A stretch of DNA of 64,000 nt, taken from NCBI GenBank assembly GCA_025331445.1, contig JAIWNE010000038.1, forward strand, positions 62,001-126,000, in the 5' to 3' direction. The notes below the pieces were generated by a model. It ran no database searches. It was not told the origin of the DNA and saw only the letters and a program-made list of their open reading frames with translations. Made by a program: the position numbers and the translations under genes. The stretch is from Blakeslea trispora (Eukaryota > Mucoromycota > Mucoromycetes > Mucorales > Choanephoraceae). Every line of letters starts with the position of its first letter. The stretch's first letter is position 1. Positions 20,341-30,715 of the stretch are shown one piece after another.

Positions 20341-21980
20341 CTAGATTGATACACTGTAAGTATCAGAAAGAGTAATTGCATAAGGATTGGAAATGTCTAA
20401 AATCAGCATTGAAGTGAGGCTAGTTTTGTGAGCATCAACACCCCACGTAATTAAAAGTGTATTGTTTGAAACTAAGGTGGCTAACAAAGGAAAAAAAAAA
20501 GTAATTGAGTCACGTGATCGTTTCAAGGGGGGATAATCAAACTAGATTACCAGAATGGCGTGTTCGTGCTAACGCAGTATGTCTAGGTGCTCTGATCTTC
20601 ACTTTCTTCCATTTATAAGTTTCAAGACTTAATGTGTAACAGTAGTCCTTGGAGGCTATGAGATCTATTGGTATATGCTCCTTGTTGAGCGTCATATCGA
20701 GCTTACCTTTGCCATCGTTCTTGCCACCAAAATCTTCACCACCAAATAGGATGATATCTTTGTTTGTATTAGGTGCTGAAATATCAAAGTGTTAGAAAAA
20801 AAAGGGGGGGAGGGGAGGTTAAGGTTGATACCAATGACAGATACATGACGATATCTTACCTAAAGTCAAGGTATGGAAATTTCTGCCTATCTTTGGGTAG
20901 TTTCCTGTCAGTTCAGTTGTATTCCATGTATTGTTGATAGTATCAAAGGACCATGCTGACGAAAAGGAAAAGGCTTGAAGAACATTGGTATATTTCTCTT
21001 GTTCGTTCAGACGAGCTTGACCACCCATAAATAAGATTCGATGGTGGATGGGGTCATAGATGGATTTTTGATGAGCAAGAAATGCAGCTGTCCAACCGTA
21101 TGCTGTTACTGGTGTATACCAAGCCTATCATGTTAATCAACATTAGCTATTATATCTACAATCATTTCTTTCTTATTTTACATTTTTAGTGTTGAAATAA
21201 GTCACTTTTGTGAAACCAATGGTTCTTGATCTATCCTCTGCAAAATTAAATAGACTGACATTCAAGCTAGGTGTAGTCCAGCTAGGGTTGATGAATCTAT
21301 ACAAAAGCTGACTTAGATGGGGGGGAATGTATAGCTTATCATGATGATGAATTTCTTACTCTTCATATCCACCATAGAATGCAATGCCTTTACCAGGAAC
21401 TCGGACGGCAGAGCCAAAGTATCTATTTTGGAGTATTGGGAGTCAGTAGGCATAAACTAAAGATCAGTTCAAAATACTACATTTGTCTGGGGCCATAAGG
21501 TGGTTCGGTATAAGGGTCATGTTTGGTCCATTTGTTTTCTACAGCATCATAGATGATGGTCGGATCCGTTAAGCGCTCTGCAGTAGCAGAATAACCTCCA
21601 TTGAATAGTACTCGTCTGCCATCGCCCAAATCAGCTGACTGTGACCATAGTCGAGGTGCAATGTCAACACCATTTGCGTCTGATTTGACTATGGTCCATT
21701 CGTGTTCCAGTTGTGTAATTGATTTTCCTGAAGCGCTGGAAAGATCAAGCGATAATATTTCATTGCTGTGTATGCTTTTTGTAGAATTTTCAGATGATTC
21801 ACCAAAGAAGCAAAATAGCTTTCTATCCAGTAAAGCACATGCTACAAATATGTTTAGCAATGACATTTCATTCATTATTCGTTGTTTTCTTAATTTACTA
21901 TGATGAGAGCGTGCTAAAGATGTTGATTGTACAGTGGATGCTGTAGCAAGAGCGATGAATATCAGATAAGAAAATACCAT
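20341..21980 (-). CDS. Secreted kelch-repeat protein
   Basis: Six exons on the minus strand encode a signal peptide (MVFSYLIFIALATASTVQS) and a kelch β-propeller. Repeat landmarks are KLFCFFGESSEN, RRVLFNGGYSA, GIAFYGGYEE, HRILFMGGQARL and DIILFGGEDFGG, each followed by a conserved Trp position (NKWTKHDP, TWNTTELTG, YKWKKVKI). The structure is parallel to the plus-strand gene at 51833-53852, with the same exon logic: the first blade ends RQ(M/I) at an intron, then (Y)FGSAV...FYGGYEE. Here the reading ends DTYSVSI with TAG at 20343-20341, exactly before the region that carries a transmembrane helix in the paralogue, so this form lacks an anchor. It is either secreted or lost its last exon. Substrate or partner unknown. 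Confidence 0.78.
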
Positions 21981-22638
21981 CTCTCTTTGATTTGATCAAA
22001 GAAAACAGAAATGTGGGTGCATAACAGCACTCTTATTTATAGCTGAAAGAAATAAAGATACTAGTGCTAGGCTTCCACTTTTTTTTTCTCCTATTTGCCA
22101 AAAATAGAATAAAAGGGCAATGCGCAGACTGACCAACTGTTTAATTGTAGCCCAATCATTCAAGCTATCAAAGCCTTTCGAGAAAAGAAAACATGGCAGA
22201 AATATGTGATTAGCTACATTGCATGCTCAATAGTAGCCTGAAGAAGGACAAATGTGACATACGTTGATAATTTTGACTTTTGAAGGATACTTGTAAAAAT
22301 ACAATAGACTACAAAAAAAAAATTGGGCTATGATTGACTGCGCAGATAAGGCGTAGTTGCTTAGAATCAATGGCTTTGTTGTCTTCCACAAGACAAGCTA
22401 AAACAAAAAAAGAGAAAAGAAGGGCTGATGAAGATGAGTTGTTTTGATAAAGATTTCTTCTAAAAAAAAGTTCTGTCGATTGTACAAGTAGTGATGTTTT
22501 TTTTTATATGCCCATATTCAAAGTTGCTATATTTCATAGGTACGCTATAACTATATTCAATGGTATAAATGTCTTTCTTTTTTTTTTTTTTTATTAATAT
22601 TATAAAAGTGACATATTTAAAGAAATAAATAAGTTAAA
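21981..22638. other. Intergenic region between kelch and GH28 genes
   Basis: The right part is the 3' side of the GH28 gene with a T/A-run (about 22578-22592). The left part is the kelch promoter. No further gene is seen. Confidence 0.45.
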
Positions 22639-23784
22639 TTATTGGCTACAGTAAGCGATACCGTTGGAGCCATTAAGGTTGATACATTCGTTCTTCTTGG
22701 TCTTGGAATTCTTGGAAATGTTGATACCAGACAAGGAGAAGTTGGAACAAGGAGTGTTCTTGGAACAGTTGATGCTGATGACAGGGTTGCTCTTGGCAGA
22801 AGTAGAACCAGTGATGCTCTTGATTTCAACATCCTTAATGGTCAAAGAAGCATTGTCGTTACCATTACAGTAAGATTGTTGGTTGTTATCACAGTAGTGA
22901 GTGGTGATGACAATGGGGTTCTCGACATTGTTAAGTTGAACACCGCTGAATTGAACGTTGCTGACAGAACCCTTACCACCGGGCCAGGTCTTGATACGGA
23001 GACCGTTTTGACAGTTGGTACACTTGCTGTTGGTAACAGAGATACCAGACACAACAGCAGTTTCGCCACCCTTACCGAGAGAGCCGACAGAGAAACCATG
23101 AGATCCGGTACATTGAACATTGTTGACCTTGACGTTAGAGGTGCTACCGTTGATGGCCATACAGTCGTCACCGTTAGTAACAACAGAGTTGGTCCAGTTG
23201 ACATTCTTGGAGTTGGAGATATCGACAGCATCAGTGTTGTGAGCATCATTGCCGCTAGCAGAGACAGTACGCATAGTGATTCTATCAAGAGTGACACCAT
23301 CACAACGAGTGACACCAATGTGAGCACGAGGAGCTTGAAGGATTTGGAAGTTGGCAAAGGTAGATCCACCGCTGACAGTCATTCTGAGGACAGTAGGGGC
23401 GCTTCTGTTCTTGGCATCCCACCACTTTTGACCGTTACCGTTGATGACACCACTGTTACCACCATCAAAGTTGACCTTGTTACCCTTGATGGTAAAGAAA
23501 GCACTTTGGCCGTTGAACTTTGTGTTGTAAGCAGGCAAGTTGAGAGTACCATAGAATTGAACATTGACGTTATTCAAGCCTTCGACAACGACCATATCAT
23601 TCAAGTTGTAAGTAGCACCCTTGCTGAAGACGACAGTACCACCACTCTTACAGTTGTTGAAAGCAGAGACAATGTTTTTGGCAACATCGCCGCTGGTGGA
23701 GACAGTACAGGTAGCAGCTTGAGCAGCAGAAGCAAGGACAGTAATGAGAGCAAGGGAGGAAGTGAGAGAAGGAATGTAAACCAT
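22639..23784 (-). CDS. Polygalacturonase, glycoside hydrolase family 28
   Basis: Secreted pectin-degrading enzyme of 381 residues from one uninterrupted exon. The signal peptide MVYIPSLTSSLALITVLASAAQA precedes a right-handed β-helix. All four GH28 catalytic signatures are present: NTD at about residues 183-185, GDD with two Asp at about 206-207, GSHG at about 227-230 with the His, and RIK at about 263-265. Eight or more cysteines suggest disulphides. Repeated INGNGQKWWDAK and NVNNVQ-type turns fit the helix. Whether it is endo- or exo-acting cannot be decided by eye; the WWDAKNRSAPTVLRM segment recalls fungal exo-enzymes. The absence of introns, unlike nearly every neighbour, is consistent with transfer or retroposition but proves neither. 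The complementary strand carries a long accidental open frame. Confidence 0.94.
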   Translation of the reverse strand: MVYIPSLTSSLALITVLASAAQAATCTVSTSGDVAKNIVSAFNNCKSGGTVVFSKGATYNLNDMVVVEGLNNVNVQFYGTLNLPAYNTKFNGQSAFFTIKGNKVNFDGGNSGVINGNGQKWWDAKNRSAPTVLRMTVSGGSTFANFQILQAPRAHIGVTRCDGVTLDRITMRTVSASGNDAHNTDAVDISNSKNVNWTNSVVTNGDDCMAINGSTSNVKVNNVQCTGSHGFSVGSLGKGGETAVVSGISVTNSKCTNCQNGLRIKTWPGGKGSVSNVQFSGVQLNNVENPIVITTHYCDNNQQSYCNGNDNASLTIKDVEIKSITGSTSAKSNPVISINCSKNTPCSNFSLSGINISKNSKTKKNECINLNGSNGIAYCSQ

Positions 23785-24468
23785 TTTGATTGTTGTAGAA
23801 TAATAAAATAGAAAGAAACGAAGATCTAATGTTGACCTTTTTATACTCTTTCTGATCCTTCATCTCCGCAAGCTTATCATTTTCAAATTAGTGTAACATG
23901 AAATGACACCTTTTCTATTGAAGGGTTTACTGTTTGGGATCAGTATCCACGTTACCTCTTTTAGCTGCTGAGTTACATTAAAAGGGAGGTTCTTGGTTTG
24001 ATTTTTCGGAATACTGAAGTTACAAAATAATTTCGTGCAAGCGGCAACTGATCAAAGGTTAACCTTATCATCTTTGGGATTATCTTGTTGTTGTTGTACA
24101 GAGAAGAAAGAAATGATGCGCTAGCTCCAAGCAAGCAATACACCGATGACCAGAAAAAAAAAAAAAAAAAGAGTGTGATAGAAATAATAATTAAAAAAAA
24201 TTGCCTTGACAAGAGGCTAGATCTGGTAAGGAGACGTCAATAAATTTTTGTTAAATAGCATTACACAAGACCATCTATGAGTTTTCTGACTAGTTTGTAA
24301 TTACTGTTTAAAGTAATGATTATCCACTATTCATAAATATAGGATAGATGGTTTCGCTTGGTTAGCAATTCAGGGTGTTCTTGCCAAATATGTGTCATCA
24401 AAACTGTATACTTTATCTCGAGCCAGAGGTTTGAATACCAGTCAATAGATCGTCCTGTATCAAATTCG

Positions 24469-24504
<36 letters not shown>

Positions 24505-27237
24505 GAACAAATAAATAAACTTACATAATCTTAATAAAGACTTCTCTAATGCGGCTAACTCAACAGGTATCCCAGCATTAATTACTTGTGCTTGTCTTGT
24601 GCTTCATTGTTTGATCGTGTGTAACCAAGATTTCCGACTTTTTTGGATGATGAAAAACAAAGGTAAATGAATATATTGTTGACCCAGCAAAGTGTATGGA
24701 TTCTTTTTTTTTTGGGTTATCAAAGAAATGTTTATCTTACTATTATTCCAATAATCACTCATGCTATTTACGTTGTTCTAATGTCAACAAGAATCAATGT
24801 TTTAAGAGATGATAAATTTGTATGGATGTATTAAAAAAAAATTAATTTAATATATGTCCTTTGACAGTACATGGTCTTGACATCCTCATCCAATCTAAAG
24901 TAGTGTATTCTAAGCACTAAATCGAGTCCATTGTCAGATATAGACAAGAATTCGTTGTAGCCCCAAGGCATCTGCAATAGGACGGATGTGTGCTCCATGG
25001 CCCTAACGCACAAATCAGAGCTGCATAAGTTCGACCCTACAGAACATTCTTAATATGCTTCTAATAGAGAGGGAATAAATTGCAACCATCTATGCGCCAT
25101 TTATTTGAACCAGATGAGCAACGTAGCACACAAACCAAGTCAATCAAGCAGAGCAAACATCTCATATAGGTAATTGTTAAGACATCAATTGAAGAATTTT
25201 ATTAGATGCTTGATTGAAAAAAGAAGGGTATGCTAGTTGTATCACGAATCACACACACCATTTATGGGTAAATCGCACACCTCCAGAAAATCAACTAGAC
25301 AACTTTTTTTTTTCCAGAGAACTGATTACACAATTTTACAGTTATAGGAAGGTCCCTTTATACAAACACATGTGTGTTTCTAATGCTTGCAGCAAAACCC
25401 AATTCGGTCAACCAAGATCTACCTGTCTCAATTTTAAAAGCCCTTTGATCGGACTTGCAAGAAAATAGAATCATATCAATATGATCTTTGAAACTTACAT
25501 GTACCATCATCTTTTTTTTTTCACTTACTAATAGACTGTTATTTTCTTTTAGCTGTGATATTAATGCTATCTGTTGACTCTTTGACTTGATATATGAGTC
25601 ATCAAAACAAGCTTCGATCGATGGGTTCTTTGCTTTGAATGTTCAGTTTTGTTGGATCTTCTATATGATGAGCTCTACCACAGACGAAACAGTCAAATTG
25701 TATAGCTAGTTTCTCAGTGAAAAAAGACATGCATATGACTCGCTCCCTATTCATTATGTTCTTATCAAGAAGAAATGAGAGACAAGATAGTTGAGGAAGA
25801 GGAAAGTGAAATGACAATGACTAAAGTGAAAAGCCTGTCTCTTTCACTTACGCCACAGTCATTCTTGACTGATGAGCACTCAAGGTTTATGCAAACAAAA
25901 TTGTCGTTTGTGTTTCTGTGCTTTATTATTTTTTTTTTCTACTCAAACTAGCTGCTTTAGGTGCTAGAGCTTGAGGAGGCAGTACGCCTGTGAAACTTTG
26001 TTATGGGAAAATATGACTATAAGAAAACAAGAGACAAGAGAATCTACTTCAAGGCTGATTATACACTTTCATTTGGCAAAGTCAAGATATACAATATAAA
26101 GAAGAATGATTCTCTTTTTCTTTACTTCATCATAAATGATGTATTGATTTCATTGCTCATCATGACCCTATATGGTTTCCTGCGGTCTTAATAACTAAAA
26201 AGTCCTATGTGTTGATTGCTATTATAGTTGTGCAGTGCTTGTACTTGTATGCCTAGTTGTGCTCAAAGCCTTAAAAGAAAAGCGGGTTTATGAATGTATC
26301 ATCTTGAAGAAAAAAAAAGCTTATATGCTATTACTTATAGTTAAGTATGTTATGGTTGAGCTCTTTGTATAGTCATAAATGACGATTGCGTCAGATAAGA
26401 AAAGGTAAAGACAAGAACTCAAGTGAACTCAGATTGTTATATTGAATCCTGACAATGCCTCAGAGATACAAATATATCTGAATAAAAAAAGACCTCTTCT
26501 GTGATTACATAGCTGTGCAGTCGACTTGTTAGAGGAGTGCAATTCCCAAATCATAAATATACAATCTTTGTTCTTTGTGGATGTAGTTCATGTAATCTAT
26601 CTCAAAAGGTAGTGTACTCTTTTCCAGATTGCTTTTTAGGTGCCGAATAGAATTTTTGGATCAGCTGTAGAGGAAAGCTAACCATATATGTGAGTCTTGA
26701 GCTTGAAGGTGGATACAAGAATCTCTTGATCTCTTTTAGGCAATACAAGCGATGATTTCCAGGAACCAAACATTTGTCTGTGTAACACAAACTGTATAGA
26801 ATGTATGATTAACTTTAAAAAGTCTGCACGCTACTGATAGAAGCGAACAACACAAAAAAAAAAGGTTCAACAAGCTCATTTCAAGACTAGTTTAAGCCAA
26901 CTCATTTCGATGTCGTTTCAAGCATTGCATCTGTCTGCAGCATCACCATGCCTGTACGTCTACTCAATTTGAACCTTTCATCAACTACGTGAAATTGCTT
27001 TTGAGATATAGGCCCTCTCCGTGTGTGTGTGGGAATTCATCAAACAAGAAGGTAGATTGTACTTTATGCAATTGATAAATCTTGTCAAACAGACAGAGTT
27101 AGCTTTTTTTTTTTAAAAAAAAATAGGCTGCCTTATCTTCTTTTTCTGGTTTACTGTTTGTGAAACATAAATTTTCTGTCTACAACACACTAGTACAATA
27201 AAGTTGCTTGCCGTTTCTCACTTGCAGTAAACATAGT
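23785..27237. other. Long gene-poor region (3.4 kb)
   Basis: The left 100 bp hold the GH28 promoter. The rest is AT-rich with homopolymers and short frames without motif or splice support. A (GA)14-type microsatellite lies at 24472-24500. No transposon ends, tRNA or structured RNA were recognised. Confidence 0.45.
24472..24500 (+). repeat. (GA)n microsatellite
   Basis: A 29-nt uninterrupted alternating GA tract. Confidence 0.9.
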
Positions 27238-28108
27238 TTATTTCATATCGGGAAGTATGTAATTTAGATAAAATAGCATTGGCATTGCCTCAATTTCTCT
27301 CTTTGAGCTAGCTAATTTGATCAATGGGTGCCTACCAAATAGTACTGACGTTAGAATTCTACTAATAATCATAATGTTCAGAAATAAACCTTTCTTCAAG
27401 AGCATTAGATGATGATAAATAGCATCTAGCATTTGATAGGTTGTTTCATTCATGTCTTCTATAGGCCTAATATGCGAGACTACCACGAAGGGTTTTTCAT
27501 GGGTGCACTTTAAACGTCCAATGACACTGATATACAAGCCAGTCCTATCAATCGTTTTAATTGTTTGACTGTATAAGTGATAACATGTACTAAACCAAAC
27601 TTTTTCTTTACTTTATCAGAGATAGAACTTGCAATACATCATCTCCAGGCTCTAAAGATGCTTCACCATCAACCTTCAAGTCAATCGATCCTGTTCCATC
27701 TTCAATACACACAGTGGAATATCCTTCCAATTGTGTGATGTAGCGGATCTTGCCATTGATGCAAATCTTTTCTCTAATGTTATAATCAAGAAAGTCGATT
27801 ACAATAAATGAACATAAGACAGACATACATTGTAAACTATTACGCCATCAATAAAAAAGCGATCTTCTTCTATCAAAGCATTCAAGACTTGCTTTATAGT
27901 AACAGGCCTCAAGGAGCGTTCAATCTTTGCATCAACCTTTAAACAAAATAAATGATTCTGAAAGACAATTGGTAAACTATTTTTACCTTTTCTTTGGCTT
28001 GGGAATCATCTTGATTTTCGTTATTGCCTACATATACATGTGTGTATGTTAGTCACTATTTGAACAGAGCTACAATTATGTGCAACCTGGCTTTTCTATG
28101 GCTGGCAT
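27238..28108 (-). CDS. RFA2: RPA32-like single-strand DNA-binding protein (OB fold), short form
   Basis: Five exons on the minus strand start MPAIEKPG, cross a GC/AT-rich intron to NNENQDDSQAKEK, then VDAKIERSLRPVTIKQVLNAL and FFIDGVIVYN. That is the start of the OB fold as in RPA32 (R-P-(V/I)-T-I-K-Q). Next come INGKIRYITQLEGYSTVCIEDGTGSIDLKV (DDGTG-type strand), LEPGDDVL, and ISVIGRLKCTHEKPFVVVSHIRPIEDMNETTYQMLDAIYHHLML, matching the RPIED-NE-T-H-LE block. The C-terminal winged-helix domain of normal RPA32 is absent: the frame ends soon after MLLKKG, whether or not a further 58-nt intron (GT...TTTGGTAG) is spliced. The donor of the fourth intron is uncertain (CAA/GTTCTA or ATAAA/GTAAAG). 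It may be a paralogue or a decaying copy. Confidence 0.72.
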
Positions 28109-29381
28109 GATATTGAAATAAAATTAAAAGAAACAAAGAGACTAAAAAAAGAGTATCTGGATCAATTCTTTAAAAAAGAAAATTGATTTATGATATTTTC
28201 AGAAAGAAACTGCATTTTTTTTTTGGCAGCTCCCAATCAAATGATACGTCTTTGATCTGCATTTCAGACTTAGGCAGTAAAAGCTATCTAATTGTATGCA
28301 GTATTTGACGACTCAACCTTGGCTTATGCTATAACCAAACATTTGATTGATATGCTTGATTGACCGATTCCCTAATGGCAATCTCTTCCATACTGGCTCC
28401 ATTTTCTGAGAAAGGCCAATCCATAAAAAACTATTGCAAAATCTATAGGTGAAATTGCAGAGGCAAGATACCCTATGTACTGTCTCATCAGAAGCAATAG
28501 AAAGAAACTTTGATTATATATGAATTTCGCTGAATCAATGCCTACAGATAGCACATCCAATTCAGACAATTCAATACTCGAAACTGGACGTTTTAAGAGT
28601 TAAAGAAAATCATGTATGAATGTCGATGAATGACAAAGTAGACTAGTACAAGTACCAACGAGAAGAAAGAAAAAACTTAGTATTAATGAAGGATAGAATG
28701 ATGCGTAAAGTTACTTGTCGATATATGGCTAAACCATATTAGGTGGCGCATTGTCTCGTTTCTTTTGTTATGATATTCTTACATTTCATTTGGCATAGAT
28801 TCTCTTAAAGAATACCAGTATGTTGCATTCGCCTAAATCGACTTTGATATAAGTTGTTCTCTTTTATTTGGTTTCATGATTACGCTTAACTTGTCCAGCC
28901 TTTCATCATATTGATACTGAAGAGGATCTCGTCAATATAGATGTAGTTTTAGTTGTATAGGATGTGATCAGACTGAGAGGCCACCACAAAATATTTTCTT
29001 CTTATCAATATGCCACTGTTGTTTCTTTTTTCTTCCTATGGTGTTGGTCATCTAAGAGTTAGCCTGACAGCGGCTTTTTTTTTTTAGGTATCTATACATA
29101 ATAGAAACGCTGACTTATTCGATGTCTATAAACTTTTCAAGAACCTATCACTAAGGTTCAGCAAGAGTGACTGTGTTCTTTGATGATAATGCTTCTTCTA
29201 TTACTATCCATACGCCTGTACAGCAATCGCTCAATTCAAGGGTAAGTTCTTGAGATAATTTTATCAATTTAAGCTTCAAAAACCAACTCTATTTAAAAAT
29301 AATTTTCTATTTAGGGGTGAAATTTTCAAGACTTTTGGCTATCCTCAAATAGAGCAACTACTGTAATTTTTACTACCAACT
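28109..29381. other. Gene-poor region
   Basis: No supported gene. A hydrophobic 65-codon frame (28569-28372, minus) has no recognisable motif and no promoter evidence. Confidence 0.4.
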
Positions 29382-29573
29382 TTAGCTTAGCGACCGATTA
29401 TTTTCTTTGGAAAAATCGAGTTTTTCTGCTATCTCTGCATAGTTTTCGAGATGTAAAAAATCACGAATTGTCTTTGATCGAGTAGTTTGAAGATTATTTA
29501 GCTGAGCTCTGTCATCCTCATACTGATGGTGAAGGCTGTAGTTTGAAGAAGAAGAGCTCAGACTAAGAGACAT
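29382..29573 (-). CDS. Possible small Ser-rich protein
   Basis: A 63-codon frame begins MSLSLSSSSSNYSLHHQYEDD, with a predicted helical and charged second half (RSKTIRDFLHLENYAEIAEKLDF). The initiating ATG follows an A-rich leader as in many fungal mRNAs. No family is recognised and it could be chance. Confidence 0.25.
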   Translation of the reverse strand: MSLSLSSSSSNYSLHHQYEDDRAQLNNLQTTRSKTIRDFLHLENYAEIAEKLDFSKENNRSLS

Positions 29574-30441
29574 TTTTTTTATTAAGATTGTAATGTTTTG
29601 AGAGAACAATGTAGAATTATACAGCGTTTCAAAAATTGATAGATAAATAAATCTAAACCAAAGTCTTTGTGGCAATCATCTACCCCAGAGAAATTCTCAA
29701 TAGATGTAATGACAACATTTGTCTATCTTTCCTCTTTCGTTTGACAGGATACAACTTTTAGTTGTGGCAGAATAAGTTTCTTTCAAAAATAGTACTTGTT
29801 TCGGTACCAAAAAAAAAAAATATAGAAAAAACCTGTATTTTCTCAGATTGTGCCATAAAAGGATTTATGCCTATTCTTACTCTGAAACAGATGTAACCCC
29901 CGCCTCAACAACCATTAAGAGTCCTCTGATTATGACAAAGCACTACCTAATGGCTTGAAAAAGTGATTCAATGGCTCGGCGCTGCTTAGCAATCGCTTGG
30001 AAACCAAAGAAATCTTTTTTCCCTGTGGTACAAGCACAAAAAGGGACCATTGTTATACAGTAACACATATTTTTTCTTTTTAGCAACAAAAGAGAGAGAG
30101 GGAAAATAAGAGATAGATAGATAGATGAAATTTCAAAACTATCCTCGTATTTAGAGAAATCAATGAGTTCAAGGTTAAAAATGAAACATATGTTGTTTAT
30201 TGTTGATTTTACAAAAATAAATATATAATAAAAAAAATTGCATGTAGCGTCTATAATAGGGGGGGTTTGTTTTCTAATAAAATGTACATAAAGTGAATGA
30301 ATGGAATTGAAAATAATAAGTGGGAATACATATTAGCTTCGTGTTGTAGCTAAAATCAGATAATATAGTCTATAGTTTGTATCGTCTATCATAGAGGTAT
30401 ATATACAGTGTGTTGAGAGATATACAGGTGTCCTGGGTTAT
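29574..30441. other. Gene-poor region
   Basis: AT-rich, with short tandem stretches such as (GATA)n near 30112-30125. No gene recognised. Confidence 0.4.
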
Positions 30442-30594
30442 TTAAGCTCGATCGTAGGGACATGTATCGTCATGAGTAAATTGAGAGACATCAACGCCAC
30501 AACCTGGGCAGAAAGTGTAGTCATTGACAGAAGCATTGAATGAAGAGACAAATGAGCCGCCACTAATAGAATTAAGCAATCGATTGAAGTTCAT
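30442..30594 (-). CDS. 50-residue protein with CPGCG zinc-ribbon-like motif
   Basis: A single short open frame starts MNFNRLLNSISGGSFVSSFN and ends with FCPGCGVDVSQFTHDDTCPY plus DRA. The C-x2-C-x(13)-C spacing plus a His could bind a metal or form a half ribbon. Support comes from context rather than length. A TATATAAA box lies 114 bp upstream of the ATG on the same strand, an A/T-rich leader precedes the ATG, and codon choice is ordinary. Genes of this size are usually missed by annotation. Function unknown. Confidence 0.5.
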   Translation of the reverse strand: MNFNRLLNSISGGSFVSSFNASVNDYTFCPGCGVDVSQFTHDDTCPYDRA

Positions 30595-30707
30595 TTTTGT
30601 TGTATTTTGAGAAAAAAGACTTTTTTCTTTTTGTTTATGAGAATCAAATAAAGAATAGAAATGGAAAGAGAAAAAGTATGGAAAAAAAAAGTTTAGAAAA
30701 CGTGGCG

Positions 30708-30715
30708 TTTATATA
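30708..30715 (-). promoter_or_regulatory. TATA box of the 50-residue protein gene
   Basis: It reads TATATAAA on the minus strand (TTTATATA on plus). The distance to the ATG of 114 nt suits a fungal core promoter with an 80-90-nt leader. Confidence 0.5.

Noticed and set aside
22642..23811. 389-codon open frame on the plus strand opposite the polygalacturonase
   Set aside because: It lacks any family motif, is rich in Val/Asp/Ser as expected for the reverse complement of a biased coding sequence, and the opposite strand is a perfect GH28 enzyme.
25000..25050. GTTCGA-containing stretch suggestive of a tRNA T-loop
   Set aside because: No acceptor stem, D-arm or anticodon arm can be built around it. 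No tRNA was found in the window.
26003..26191. 62-codon frame with a hydrophobic end
   Set aside because: It has no promoter, homology or splice support in a long AT-rich region, where such frames are expected by chance.
27238..27400. Unspliced C-terminal extension of the RPA32-like protein
   Set aside because: It has no similarity to the winged-helix domain and contains a plausible 58-nt intron, so I do not treat it as a real domain.
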